From Galbula dea (Eukaryota > Chordata > Aves > Piciformes > Galbulidae): DNA of 64,000 nt. Position numbers and translations under genes: made by a program. Positions 1 to 13,129 of this stretch are shown in pieces (within the stretch, counting starts at the first letter, position 1; each line of letters begins with the position of its first letter). Below the pieces are notes generated by a model. It was not told the origin of the DNA. It was given only the letters and a program-made list of their open reading frames with translations, and did not search any database. The stretch covers positions 3,038,001 to 3,102,000 of the forward strand of contig VWZX01001949.1 in NCBI GenBank assembly GCA_013399015.1, in the 5' to 3' direction.

Positions 1-2454
1 AGGGGACCTCAATGCCACTGAGGTTTCTGAGTGAAGATTTTTATCCACCATTGAAATTGATGAACATATGGGGCTTCATTATGCTGCTGAACACAGCCTT
101 TGGAAAGGCAATGCATCTCCATAGGTCCACTTCTGTTCCTGTCTACTGATAACTGTAGTATTATGCTATCATGAACTTGCAAAATGACTCCTATTTCCTT
201 CTAATGTATACAGACTGATTCTAACAACGGTTAGCAAATTCATAGTTTGCTATATGTCCTAAAGAAAAGAACAAAATAAAAAGTAGCCAGGAGGATAAAG
301 TTGCATCTTGAGATATAGGCAAGCATTTTTTTACCTTTCTGAGGGAGTCCCAACACTTACTTTCTTAAATAGCTGTTAGAATGTCTCTCTCAAACAATTT
401 CCTTATAAATGCACATACTCCAAAGGTCAAGCCAGAGCCATTGTGAAACAGGCTTTAAGGGAATCATAAAACTCCTGTCTGACACACAGTCACTGGCAAT
501 TGAAAAAGCAAAGACTAGGAGGGTTAAAGGCTAATTTACTAGAAGAAATCTGGCCTGCTGGCCTAAGGTCTTTTTAAGTGGGAGCACAGTCAAATGGGAG
601 TTGTGGGATTAATTGGGTGAAAGACATTGTCACCTTGACATTCATGCAAGTACTTGGGAAGAGCATTGTTCACTGATATACTAGAGACAGTTCATTTGAA
701 CCACGGAGGTAAGATATCTCTTTTCTGTGAAGACATTGCCTTTGATTTTTAATTGGTGTCAAATGCAAAAATTAAAATCTCCAGTTTAAGAAGCTCTTGC
801 ACATATTTTCTAAAGTTTATAGGTGTTTCTTCTTTTGCCACTATAACAATGAAAATTAAATGTATATCTCAAGGACAAAATTTTTAAGCCCTTGGCTTAA
901 CAAAATGAAGTGACTAAAACTTGCAAGCTGTAAGTCCCTTTGGAGCTCTTTGTGCTAGTGAGATCATAATGGACAATTTTCTGTGCTTCTTATAAATAAC
1001 TCCTACATCCAGTGATCAGCAGTATGACTTCAAGCCAGGCAATTCAGCAAATCCACTTTACCCAATAATTGTGATGCCATGCAATAGGTATTTTATGGTG
1101 AAGGATGACAGTGGTCTGGCTGCAGGGGAATCAGGTAGAGTCCTATGCATAATAAATAATGTTTGCTACAAAATTTCACTGCAGTCATATTATATCAATG
1201 CAAAAAAATGTCTTTTCCTTTGCTCCATCATTTAGTCAGTATAATTGTCCATAAAAGTTTTCACTTCCCTTCTCTTTATTTTTTGCAGTCAAGGGGTCAA
1301 AAGAGTTCCTATGCATATTGTATTCAGCTTTCAGAGTGTTTTTTAAGCACTGTATAGGAGATGTTTGGACAGTTTTATGGACTGGAAATATAAATTAACA
1401 CAGCTGACTCATCCTTAGTAATACTTCAGAAGACCTCAAATCTCTTAATAAAGGACATTCAGTACAGTGCAGGTCTTTCTCATTGATCAGGTTGTCATTT
1501 TTCCACCTCAGCATCACATGGGAACAGAAACCAAAGGTGATTTCGAGAGAAATCCCCCAGCTCACAAATTTGACTCCTACCCAGCATGCAAGTCTCACTC
1601 CTGTGCAGCAGCATGATATGCATGACAGCCTGTTAAATCTTCAGCCATGAGAGCACAGATTCACTCTGGTTCAGCACACTTTATAGAGCTGCCAAAGACT
1701 GCACCAGGTTTCTGTGTGATATCATAACCTAGTATTTCCAGTAGAATCACGTCAAACATTTCCAAGATGACAAAAACTGCACAACTAGAAACTGAATTTG
1801 GTCAAGCATTATGGAAGGACTGGTTGACATAGTGTCTGCAAAACTGGGCATGGCAGTTCCCTGACTCCAAAATGGAAGAAATGATTCTGCAGTCTGCTTT
1901 TCAAGGTACTTAAAGACATAGAGATAAAAAGTGCTTTAGAAGAGATAACCATCCTCCAAATCCTTAACTGAGTTATGATGCTAGTGAAAGGGATTGGTCA
2001 TTTTTATGAGAGATATAATTACCTTGCAGTGTTCACATCTGTTAAACGTGCAGTATGAAATATTCACTCTGTTGAAACTAATCAGTGTTTCACTGCCAAC
2101 GGATGTAAGACTGTGATTCCAGGCACAGAATATCAATGGTGAGTTGTGTGGCTGGATAAGTAAGACATAGCCAAAGATTCTTTACTTTCTCTTGAATTCA
2201 AATGGGAATACGCATCCAATAGTGCTTTCTGGGAAAGGTGCCTAAGTGAGCATTTCAAACTAGATGACTTTCACCTTAACAGAAGAAGGAAGAAGCAAAA
2301 CTATAAGCAAGCAATAATCTTTCTGTCAATTCAAAATCTTTAGGGAGTGAAACATGCCCAGTTTATGCTGCATTAAGAGTATTGTCACTATTTCCAGCAT
2401 GGAGGAAAACAGCAAACTTAAAATAAAAATGAATTCTCAGATTGTTAACTTAAA
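1..2454. other. No gene seen; AT-rich unique-looking DNA
   Basis: I see no recognisable gene, RNA or repeat here. Open frames are short and unsupported (for example 64-67 codons near 1163-1357 and 1395-1598), lack family motifs, and are at the length expected by chance in AT-rich DNA. Confidence 0.6.
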
Positions 2455-2492
2455 TTGACAAATTTAAAATTTGTCTATTTTAAATTTGTCAA
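2455..2492. repeat. Perfect inverted repeat, 16-bp arms, 6-nt loop
   Basis: The arm at 2455-2470 (ttgacaaatttaaaat) is the exact reverse complement of the arm at 2477-2492 (attttaaatttgtcaa), with ttgtct between them. The left arm plus loop also contains a smaller internal palindrome around aaatttaaaattt, so alternative foldings exist. The arms are very AT-rich. It could be a cruciform-prone site or a chance product of AT-rich slippage. No transposon ends were recognised next to it. Confidence 0.85.
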
Positions 2493-4949
2493 AATTAGTG
2501 AAGTTTGGTATTGCAATTCAAGTTCAAAGAAACACTTCCTTGGTCCAGAGATTCAGCTCCAAGGAAAATCCTACTCACTCCCAGCCTACAGATCAAACTT
2601 ACTGTAACAGCTCTATATAAAGTGGGCTGTCATAAGGTGGCAAGAAAAAGCAAGAGTGACCTTTGATGCACCAAAGCTCATGGATGCACAAAAGCATCAG
2701 GGATGGACCAGATAGCCACTTAAGATAAAAGATAATGTGTATCATAAAAACAAATGCATGCAAATTGTGACGAGGTATATTTGGTTAGAAAACATAAAGG
2801 AGTTTCTGCTATCAAAAGTGTAAGTTTGTTTAACAGCCTCTTAAGTATGAAAAATAGGAATAACCTTAATCTAGACTGTGGTCAAGGTATAAATGGCATT
2901 GGGGCAGCTTCAGGTACACATAAAATCTGCAGCTGCTAGCCTGAGTACTAGAGTGACTAGAGCAAAATGAAATAAAAAAGGAGATTCCTCAAACATCACT
3001 ATTTCAGAGTGAATTAGGGAGTCAAACATATGTAAACCTTCCATCTTTGCTAAGAAACAGCCTCATTCCATTCACTTGGTACATTGTCTCCATGATCTCT
3101 CCTGTTCCCACTGTCAGGATGGGACCAGCTGTGCGAGTGCTGCCTCAGCATGAGGGAAGCAGGGTTAGACCATTCACTGGAGATATTCCCACAGTCGTGG
3201 ATCTTGGTCTTGAACATGATGTTGAGCAGATGTGGGGCCATCTAGCAAGGCTAGGAGGTCATGTTTAGGGAGAGAGAGGACATGTGCCATCTGTGCTTAG
3301 GAACTGTGGTGTTACAAAGCAGCTTTAAAAGTAAAAGGTGCCCACGCTAGCGAGAAACAAACACTGTCTGTGGTGGTCTCTAGTTTCGTATTCAATTTTC
3401 AGTCCATATTCCTGACTTCTGTCTTCATCTAGTCAGTTCTGCCCAGCCTCTTGCATTATGAAAACTGGTTTACATATCCAAACAAAAGACCCTCGAAGGG
3501 GAAATTCAGGCTGGCAAAACATAACTCATGCTCATCCTTTTCAGAGCAATCTGTGCATTAAAGATTAACAAAACAGAAGGTAAAGACAGAAATGCCATGG
3601 TACCACTAGCATTATTGAGAAATTATTCAATCATCCATGCACATTCATGAAGATGCAGTTGGGGGAAGGGAGATTTCCCAGTTGACACGTTTCTCCACTT
3701 GTGAACATGTTGAAAGATCACTCATATGTTTTCAATGAAGTCACTGACAGTCAAGAATGCTGGAGGCAACAGCTGTTGGAGATTGATTTACCTCAAGGCT
3801 ATTTAATTTCTTAGTTTCTCATAAGGATGCTTGGTAGGAGGAAGGTGAAGAAGCACAACTAAAAACTGTATTGCTTTCAGCAGCTGTTGTTATTCCTGAA
3901 AGCCAAGAATGGGTCAAAAAAATGTGATGAAAGTCTTGGATTGTTATCAGCTATAGGGGTGGCCAAAGCTTACTGCTTCCTTTGGGGGTAGAGTTTCCTT
4001 TGTGGAATGAAATACAGTAAAATTACCATCTCTAAGAGGGCTTAGCTGCCTGTGAGTTACCATGAAGTGTATATGTGCCTTGGAATTTCCAGAATTATAT
4101 TATGTCAGTCTGGAGTAATACAGGTTGTGAAAGGCGGCCCTTGTGTTCAGTAACAGGAGTTGGGACAATTGGACAGCAAGAAAAGATAACATTAAACTTT
4201 CATTAAAATGGTGGGAAAAGATTACTGAGAAGTATAATACAGCTGCTGTCTGTGTCTCTTACTATTTCAGAATGGTGTCCCTCTATGAAACTCTGGATTT
4301 TTATTAAATCACATTGTCCAACTGTGCATTAGATCCCTGGGCTGTAAGACATTTGCCTACCTAGTTGAAAATGCAACACATGCCTCTCCCAGCATATCTT
4401 CTTTTTGCAGCTGTGCATTTTCCATGTTTTTCTAGCAAACCTTTGAGACAGGGAAGTTAACATGCTCTGCATTTTCAATGGAGAAGGAAACAGATTAACT
4501 GCTTTGGTTCACTGGGCACTTAATTGCTGTGAATACATAGGATGCATTGTAGCTTCTCAGAGTGCATTACTGGGCTTAAAACTTATGTCTGTTCCCTCCA
4601 GCAAGGCAAGATGTTTGAGACAGTGCTTCATCCTGGGCGTTAGCTGTCTGTGGCCTGACACCTCATTCATGCCTTCCAAATCCTCCCGGTGGATCACTCA
4701 GGATGAAGCTTCACAAGGGGTTTAGTTTGGATCAAGAATATGCTTTTGAAGCAAATCTCCTATTATCTCCATTTACTGTGCTTTGGTTCCACCATGAATC
4801 TGTCTTGAAGATCATGAGCCAGATTCCTATTAGATGAAACTGAAGTTGAAAATATGTTTTAGGAGCATATCTTATTGCACTGCACCATAAAGTGCTCTGC
4901 AAGACCAGAGTACAGCTAGTTGAGAGTAGAATAATTTGCCACTGATATT
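2493..4949. other. No gene seen
   Basis: No repeat or coding signature was recognised. Overlapping opposite-strand open frames at 3047-3268 and 3050-3241 sit in a somewhat GC-richer patch but show no known domain. An 87-codon frame at 4462-4725 also lacks any recognisable motif. Confidence 0.55.
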
Positions 4950-5834
4950 CTGTGCACCTTCAGCAAGTTTGCAGATGACACCAAGTTAGGAGAAAATGTT
5001 GATTTACTTGAGAGTAGGAAGGCTCTTCAGAGGGACCTGTATTGGCTGGATCAGTGGGAGAGAGACCAATGGGATGAGGTTTAACAAGGCCAAGTGTCAG
5101 GTCCTACATTTTGGTCACAACAACTCCATGCAATGTTATAGGCTTGGAGAGTGCTGCCTGACGGAGAAGGACCTGGAAGTGCTGGGTAACAGCTGGTTGA
5201 ACATGAGCCAGCAGTGTGCCCAAGTGGCTGAGAAGGTCAACAGCATCCTGGCCTGTATGAAAAAGAAAGGTGTGGCCAGTAAGACCAGGAGGTGATCGTC
5301 CCCCTGTACTTGGAACTGCTGAGGCTGCACCTCAAGTACTGTGTTCTGTTTTGGGCCCCTCACTACAAGAAAGATATAGATGCATTGGAGTATGTCCAGA
5401 GAAGGGCAACAAGGCTGGTGAGGTGTCTGAAGAATAAGTCTTATGAGGAGTGACTGAGGGAACTGGTGTTTAATCTCAGGAAGAGGAGGCTCAGGGGAGG
5501 CTCGCTCACTCAAAGTACCTGAAAGAAGGTTGTAGCAATATGGGTGCCAGTCTCTTCTCCTGGGTTGCCAATGAGAGGACAAGAGGAAGTAGGCTGAAGT
5601 TGCACCAGAAGAGGTCTAGATTGAATATCAGGAAAAATTTATTCACTGAAAAAGTTGTTAAGAATTGGAACAGGCTGCCCAGTGTGTGGGCAGTGTCCAT
5701 CCCTGGAGGTGTTTAAAAAACATATAAATGTGATACTTAGGGACTTGGTTTAGTGGCATGGTAGTGATAGGTTGATGGTTGGTCTTGGTGGTTTTAGAGG
5801 TCTCTTCCAACCCTAATGATTCTGAGATTCTGTG
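4950..5834 (+). mobile_element. CR1 LINE, 5'-truncated (end of reverse transcriptase plus 3' UTR)
   Basis: This is the last part of a CR1 non-LTR retrotransposon. It begins inside the reverse transcriptase region at codons reading FADDTKLG (the FADD catalytic box), then runs through typical CR1 blocks such as MRFNKAKCQVLHFGHN (about 5070-5120), KDLEVLG, and YCVLFWAPHYKKDI (about 5338-5380). It ends in the 3' UTR with the hallmark pieces tccctggaggtgttt (5700-5714), gtctcttccaaccct and attctgagattctgtg. The frame is broken by stops (for example TGA at 5293) and indels, so it is a dead copy. The 5' truncation is normal for the family. The 148-codon ORF on the opposite strand (5136-5582) is only its shadow. 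Confidence 0.95.
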
Positions 5835-6338
5835 TTTCTCTGGTAAGTTACAGTAATAGCTGATGCCATTTTAAATATGTGAATTAAAGATGTTACAAAT
5901 CAGACAAAGAACATATTTCTCAGCCCTACCTGTTTCTTTATTTTGGGCTATTTCATGAAGTTTGGTTCTATATTATAGCTGCCTTAATCAGTGTTGAAGC
6001 ATGTAGAAAAATATAAGTCAATTTCATGCAGAAAGCCAGGATCAAGGCATAATTGGGCAGTTCTCTGGTCATTTAAAAGTCTTCCCATACACAATCACCC
6101 TCCTATTGTAGATGGGAGTCTTGAGAGCAACAAACAGTTGCTTCTGTCTTGTTCCTAGGTGTGAAAATCAATAGGGGAATGTGAAAGGCTTAGAACGTAC
6201 TATTGCAGAGCAATGGGTCTCAACTTGCAAAGAAGGCTCTAATTAAGCAATGACAAATTCCTTCCTCTCATTAAAGGCAAGTTCCTCAGCATCAGTAGCC
6301 TTCCCTGGAATGTATCTTTGAGTTCCAAGGTCATTCTA
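5835..6338. other. No gene seen
   Basis: Unique-looking AT-rich sequence between the CR1 copy and the long ORF that follows. Nothing was recognised. Confidence 0.55.
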
Positions 6339-6941
6339 ATGATGGAAAAAAGAGATCTCGATGGTCTAATGCAAAACCCTGTGAAGCAGCTTTCTCTGAC
6401 CCTACAAGCCATGTGTGAAGGAATGAGCAGCAGTCTGCTGGAGACCTTGAGAAGTTCTGAACTGTGTTTTTACAGTGCATGTAGAGGTCAGCTCCTGGGG
6501 CAAAGCACAGAGAGGGAGATAAGAAATCTCTCGCATCAGCTGCTGTTTCAAAATTGGTATCATTGCAAAACAATGTTTTCCACAAAACAGACCAAAAAGA
6601 AAGGAGAAACTTCTGTGGCCCTTTCCAGTGGTAAGGATGCATTAGGTGATGACAGAAAGGGAGGAAGCAAATGCAGTTCCCAAGCTTTGTGGGACAACAC
6701 CTTCCTGAAGTCTTTAAGGGACAGCAAGCTATACATGAGAAATGAGGAAAAATACAGAAAGGGTAAAAATAAACATTTTGATTCCACCAGCCTTATCACC
6801 CATGAATGTGAGGAAGATGGGCAATCAAACAATAACACTAAAAATGGCTTCTGTCAGTCTGCCTGTCCCTCTTCATGCAGAGACAATGATCAACTCAGAG
6901 CCAGTCTGTACAACTATGACAAAAAGCAAGGGAACAGATAG
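6339..6941 (+). other. Unexplained 200-codon open reading frame
   Basis: This is an ATG-started frame of 200 codons ending at TAG; the frame stays open a little further upstream. The second codon is also ATG (6342), and that one has the better context (A at -3, G at +4). The product would be hydrophilic and rich in Lys, Ser, Asn and Gln, with a scattering of Cys (for example CQSACPSSC near the C-terminus). It has no signal peptide, membrane segment or domain I recognise. No splice sites, TATA box or poly(A) signal are convincingly placed around it. Stops are also sparse on the opposite strand here (103- and 92-codon frames). It may be chance, an unannotated lineage-specific gene, or part of a non-coding RNA. 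I do not assign a function. Confidence 0.2.
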
Positions 6942-9401
6942 GAGGGAGGATTAGTCTTAAAGTAGAATACCACCCCTATAGAAAAGGATAAAAATAGTCA
7001 AGCAGTCACATGAAATATTTTTTAAGAGACTTTTGGAAATTTATCTGGTTTTATCCTCAAGGCCAAGGAACACAACTGAGCTGAATTTAGGAAATTCATC
7101 TGTACTTATTTGCATGTAAGGGGCTAATTACATATTTAAAAAGTTTCATACTTGCTTCTAACACAAGAAGGTTTTGCTTTCCTATTGCAATGGTTGAACT
7201 TCAGACTAGGCAACCTGAAGATTTCAGGGCAAATCTGAATTTTGAAATGTTTCCTTTGTCTCCTGGGAAGTCTTGGTCAAAAGGGGAAAACCCCAAAACT
7301 CCCAACTTCCATATTAGCAGATCTCTTTTCTTCCGAGTGAAACATTGAGCTGCTGAAAACAAAAAGCCGCCTTAAAAGTGAACATAAACGAAAAATGGAA
7401 ACTCAAACAGGTGCATGTTCACTTATGTACTGTCACCTTCTTACAGTCAGCACTAATTCCAAACTGGCAACAATGCCCTTTAAAAACAATCAGTGAGATC
7501 TTTGTGTGAAGTTAGGTGTGGAGATTTTCCTCCAAAATGCTTCTTCATAAAAATGTCTTGAAGGAGAAATGAGTTACAAAAGTGTAAAAGTGTGTGTGTC
7601 TGCATGTGTGATTTCAGACTGCAGGAAGGGGCTATGCTCTGTTGTTCTGTCACATTTGGGAATTTCCATGTCCTGGATTATTGCAAATCAGATGAAAAGT
7701 GATAAAAATTAGTATGATGCCTAGTCCTGTTTCTCAATTCATGGAGCCTGGGGGCATAAACTATTCAGCAGCTGGTCTGGGAAAGAGAATTCCCCCTCCA
7801 CAAAACACTATAGCACAGTTGAGTACATTTACAGTTGCACAAAACTTTTCATGGCATCATCTATTTTCTTTTGGGAAAGACAAAACACTTGAGAGCACAG
7901 CCCAGTTCTGCTGCTGCAATTTTCTAAGGAAATTTTCTCTTTTGTCTGAAAGAATAGCCAGTCATGAATATGCATGTGTATGGAAGCACTGGGCAAGCCA
8001 GAACAGAGTGTCTTTCCCAGGAAGCCTGCCTGCAGGATATCCTGGAGGGACTGGCCACTTTTAGTGCTCATCAGTTTAGCTTCTCACTGGGTCTTGCAAA
8101 CTAATGGCCTGTCAGAGGTTATCTGAACAAATTTACCTAAGCACAGTGCAGGAGTACGTTGCCCTAAAGAATTAGTTTTAACACTGGTTTAAATCTTTCC
8201 TTGCCCTCCGTCAGGAAAATCACAATGAGACTGCTGGACAAAAAGAGAAAAAATGCAGGAAAATTTTTGTACTTTAGTATCTGGAGACCAGAAGCTAGGG
8301 CTGTGTTATTTGATCTCTGTCAGTTCTTCATCACTTCTGAAATTATGTTTTCTATGTGGGAAGTGGCGAAGAAATACATTTGTTTGTCTTTTACTTTTCT
8401 TTAACTTGAGCCGAGTATGATTTCAGAGTTCCTGGACAGCAAGAAGGCAGTCCTCTGCCAGATGTCTGTTGACTATAAGCAGGAGGACTGTAAATGTTTC
8501 AGCTTTTTTGCATGTTCTCCAGAGAATCAAAAGCATAATCAAGAGCATTTATATAGATAGTGTGAGTCAGGAAAAAGCAGGTATCACAGGGATCAGGAGA
8601 GGAAGGAAGCACCTTTCCAAGACACTGTAAGCTCTCCATCAGACACCAAGATCTTAGGAAGTGTGCCTGAAAACTGAGTTTGTCATGCTCTTCCTCATCT
8701 TAACGGGGCTTGGGTTGGTAGTCACTAGTTTATAGGATTTCTTCATACAATTGTGTCCTCTCATCTCAAAACCATTAATTTGTGAGGCCACAATATACCA
8801 TTCTGAAGCAGGGAGTGGTATGAATCAGTGAAAGGAGATTTTCAGCGATTTTTTTCAGTTACTCATCTCAAAACACTAATTTCTAGAGTGCCAAAAAAGT
8901 TGTAGGCACCTAGCTTTTCTAAAAAATAGGTCTCAATATGTCCCACCATATTCTTTCAAAATTTAGAAGCTGGTTTTGAACCTATGTTTTTAGAACAGCT
9001 CCTTGAACTGGCCTTCACTCTCTACCACCCACATCTTAACCCTTGTTCTGTCTTATCACTGAAGTAATTTGTGTAGAAATAAACTCCAGAGACCATATTC
9101 TGAGATTTCTAGCCCTAAAGTGAGCCAATCCATTGATGTCAGTTGGCTGAAAAAAATTTTATCTGCATGTGACAACAGAACAGAAACCTCTTTCCTAGCC
9201 TAAAGTATTTAAAAGATATGGGACACAACATTACAAAGCTTTGCAGTTCTGCCTTTTTATATTCAGGGTATTTTTCCTCAAAGTGGAATCCACACAATCA
9301 GAAAAAGTGCAGCCATCATCCTCCCAGGAATAAACAAACCTGGAATACCAGGAAAATAGCTCACACTACTTTCTTCAGAAGGAATGCTTGAAGATACTCA
9401 C
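6942..9401. other. No gene seen
   Basis: AT-rich DNA with no recognised repeat. It contains a short GT-rich tract (about 7585-7610) and several chance frames (for example 7699-8064, 121 codons on +, with an overlapping 80-codon frame on -). None has a family signature. Confidence 0.5.
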
Positions 9402-9454
9402 CAATAGATATCATCTTCTTGTCTGAAACCAACTGTCATGTCCATTACCAGCAT
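9402..9454 (-). other. Candidate 53-nt internal exon (splice-site pair)
   Basis: Read on the minus strand, a pyrimidine-rich stretch ending in CACACAG (intron side at 9455 and above) is followed by 53 nt starting ATGCTGG and ending TATTG. A near-consensus donor GTGAGTATC follows directly (9401 down to 9393). Only one frame of the 53 nt is open (MLVMDMTVGFRQEDDIY and one partial codon); the other two contain stops. The length is not a multiple of three, so partner exons in matching phase would be needed, and none was recognised. I do not recognise the peptide. It could be a real small exon of a gene on the minus strand, a non-coding RNA exon, or coincidence. Confidence 0.22.
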
Positions 9455-12400
9455 CTGTGTGGGTAGACAGAAGTATTGGAAAAGTCAGAAGGTTAAAAAC
9501 GCAGAAAAACAGAACTTAGCCTGCCTGACAAGTTGGGCAAGCAACCACTTGTAGAACTTTGTCTACCCTTGAGAAAAGACAAACTCTACCTAGAAATGAA
9601 CTTTTTATGTGAGCTCAAGGATCATGCATCCTGGTTGCCTCTCCACCTTCCAATGGTACTAGGAGTTACCTAAAAACGTGCTTTATTCTTGTGAGGTATA
9701 ACATTGTAATTTAGTGGACTAAGAGTTTGAAGTCACAGTGCTCAATTCCTCACATGTTATGTGGCTTTCAATATGCCTACCCTTCAATTCCCTCTTCTTA
9801 GTCTTGAAAGATATTTGGTATGATACAAGGAAATGGTTAGATGGCTACTCTGGACCTTGGAAGGTCTGCCTTTGGGAAGTTGAATTAACCTGGCTTCTAC
9901 CAATGTAGATCCACTGAAGACACATTTTTTTGGTAATGCGTACAGAAGAGAACAAAATTGTCAGACTCAAAGCCAAGATCTGCCAATTCAAACTCCTTGT
10001 TCAAGAGGTCTCTTCTTTGAAACAGAACAAAACAAACCCAAAAACTCCCCAACAACTTTCAATTACAAAGAACATTGTAGATATAGTTACCACTCAGATC
10101 TCCATTCTAGTGGGACCCTGTCCTTTGACAGTCTCTTTGATTTGAATGCTGTTCAAACACCTGAATTTAGACTACATTTTTGAAACATCTAGCCTCCAGC
10201 CACGGTATCTTTAGTAATAATCTTCCTCAGCAATGTTTTTGACTCTATTATTTACACTGTGTTGTTAAACTGATGCACGAGATGTGGAAAACTTTTTCAA
10301 TCACATTGAAGGTTTGGTATTTCTTCCAAATAAGGAGCTTCAGAAATGCTAAAAGTAGGCTTCATCAGATTAGATGTGAGTGTTTACAATGTAAGTATCT
10401 ACATTTATGTTCATTGCCTAAGCAGTTTTTAGTCAGTGGTGAATTACTTGATGTAATTTAGGGCGTGCTTCCATAGTAAAATACGCTCTCACATTTGGTC
10501 CAGTGAATCACATCCTAAATTCAAATGACTTTATTGACCAGATATTTGTTTTCAAATTTCAAAAGAACTTAGACACCTTACCCACATACATTATGCATTG
10601 CAGACACCTAGAATTAAGAGATATATATCCCACCATAGGAAATCACTTTCATTAAATCTCAAGGGTAAAGCTTGTCATTCGGATTCTTGTTATGAAAAGC
10701 TAAAAAATAAATTTTCATCATTCCTTGCACTCAATCCCAATACCATTAGATCCCAATACTTTTCTCTCACCTCCTCTACACATTGTTGGTTGCAGCTTTA
10801 AAAGGAAAGCTGGCCCTTTTTCCAAAGAGATATTTTCAGGACTACAAACTCAGCTGGGATTAAGTTAAGTTCTTCAGAGTTTCTCAGAGATGCTCATGCA
10901 AGTGATGATTCTCTTTCTTCTTTTCCCTTTTAAAAGAAGTTGGCACTGCTTTATCTCACATACCCACAAGAAAAGAATCAAGGGAAAAAGCTCCCAAACA
11001 CTGTGATGAGTTCCCCCCTTCAAAGAATACTAATGTCAACATCACACTTTGATGCTCACAGTCAGACAGAAATGTTTCAGAAAGATCTCTTTATTTAAAT
11101 ATTTAAGAACTTATAGAGAAGATCCACAGCAGGTGGCATAATTTAGACATTGTACAACTCAGTTCCATAATAAAACAGACCAATCTCTTTCTGCTTAGCT
11201 GCACCAGATTTTGCTCACAGAGCAGAGCCAAAAGACCTTTCACCCTGGTATAGATCTGGGATAACCCTGCCAAACTCAACAGAATTAAAAGGTTGTGAAA
11301 TAGAGTAAATCACAGCCACAGCAACTCATTTAATTTTAGCAGAGCTACTCCAGGTTCCCAGCAGTCTAACTACTTGCTTGGCCTCATTCCACTTTCTCTA
11401 AAGACTGAAGCATCCATTTTTTTCTCTATCAAATATTAACAGGTGCCTGTGTATCACTTGCTAGAAGATGCTTAACAAACTGAGCGTACTTCAGCAGCTC
11501 CTCTAGCAGCCCAACCCCAACTGCAGCTCTAGGCTTTGTCTCTGACCTTACCCTAATCCTAACTCAAGGTTTTGACTGAATCTTAGCCCCAAATTCTCAG
11601 TCATGATCCAGATGAAATTGTTTTCATGGGAGACTTCTCTGTGCAGTCTACCCCTTCCTTTGCAGCCCTGCTCCAACTGAAGCTGATTTTTATTCAGTAA
11701 GAAACTAAAAGCTGTAAGGAGAGCAAACAGAGGAATGCACCCAAGAGCAAGATTGCCAAAGCAAAACACAGACAGTAGCAGCAAACATGAGTAATAGCTG
11801 AAAGGGGTGACTCTAAGCAGTAAGGCAGTGTCCTGACAGCTGCACTCCCTTCACTCCCATATTTTTCACCCTATTTCTCTTTTAATAGGTGACATTCCCT
11901 GTCATGCCCTTCAAACCTCACAAGTTTATTGCTATTTGTACAAAGTAGTTCCCATCCCCAAAGGCTATATGCCTGACAGGGGAAGAAACGTATGTAAATA
12001 AGATTTTCCCTGTGTTCCCCCTGGCAGGCAGGCGGCTGCATATCTTCCATTCTGAAACCTGAGTTAGGAAAACTTGCTGGCTACACTGATGGGATTTGGG
12101 GTCGAAACGGTAGTAATCTAGTGGAGGACACTGAGACACAACAAGTAAGACTGGAAAATCATTTGAGTTGTGGCTAGACAGTTCAGGGCTCAGGCTTTCC
12201 ATCGCTTGGGTACAACTTCGAAGGCAGATTTTAAAGTAATTTGGTGCCCTCTAATGGCAAGGATGTTTGTTTGCCAGAATGTCCTGACGAACACACTAAC
12301 CCCAAAACTCTCACTGTCCTTGCTAACAAGCTCTGTTGAATCCTGTTTTGAAATGTTAGTTTAGTTGGCTTGCTTGACTGATGGGACTTTTCTCTCTTTA

Positions 12401-13129
12401 GCTAATCGCTATTTCCATTTATTTTCTAGGCTTCGTAGAGGCTGAAACATCTCATGAGTTCAAATAATTGAGAACCTACTAAGCTTTGTTGGAACTGTGA
12501 GGACACGGCATTGCCAGCTCTGTCACACCCGGAATTACATCTGTTTGTCTTGACTGAGCTGCATCCAATGCTGCCAGAAAAGCCTGCTGATGCCACAGTG
12601 GGAATACATTTCACCTGTGATGACCAAAATAAGCACTGGGCAGTGCAGAACCTATGCATATCTCTTGTGCAGATAAATTCGATGAACTAAAGAGTGTATT
12701 TCTTAAAGATTCAGAATTTGGTGGAAGACAGTGAGCTGTTCAGAGACCTGTGTGATCACTCAACCATTCACTTTCTGGAGTCAGAACATGGGTATTAACC
12801 TCAAAGAAGCATATCAACTGCACACTGACCAGTCCAGATTGTCTAGCAAAAATGGAAAACTAGAGAGAAATAGAACTATTTATGTAAATTTAGGCTTTTC
12901 CTTCTTCTACTGGTCTCCTACTCCAAGCTAGTGGTGCAATTTCCAACAGGTGTCTAACCATCAAGGGATTCTGAGACCTTTTAATAGGTATATGCACACA
13001 AAGCAATGCAGGTAGCTGCAGGTTCCTGTGCACCTTCTGTGCCCTGGTTGAACCAAAGTTCATGGCAAGCAGGATGCCTCTTGTTCACATTGTGTTGTAT
13101 TAGAATTAATAAGCCTTGAAAGAGCTGCG
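9455..13129. other. No gene seen
   Basis: AT-rich sequence with short chance frames only. I found no CR1, LTR or satellite signature in this stretch. Confidence 0.5.

Noticed and set aside
5136..5582. 148-codon ORF on the minus strand
   Set aside because: It is the antisense shadow of the CR1 copy at 4950-5834, whose sense strand carries the reverse transcriptase motifs.
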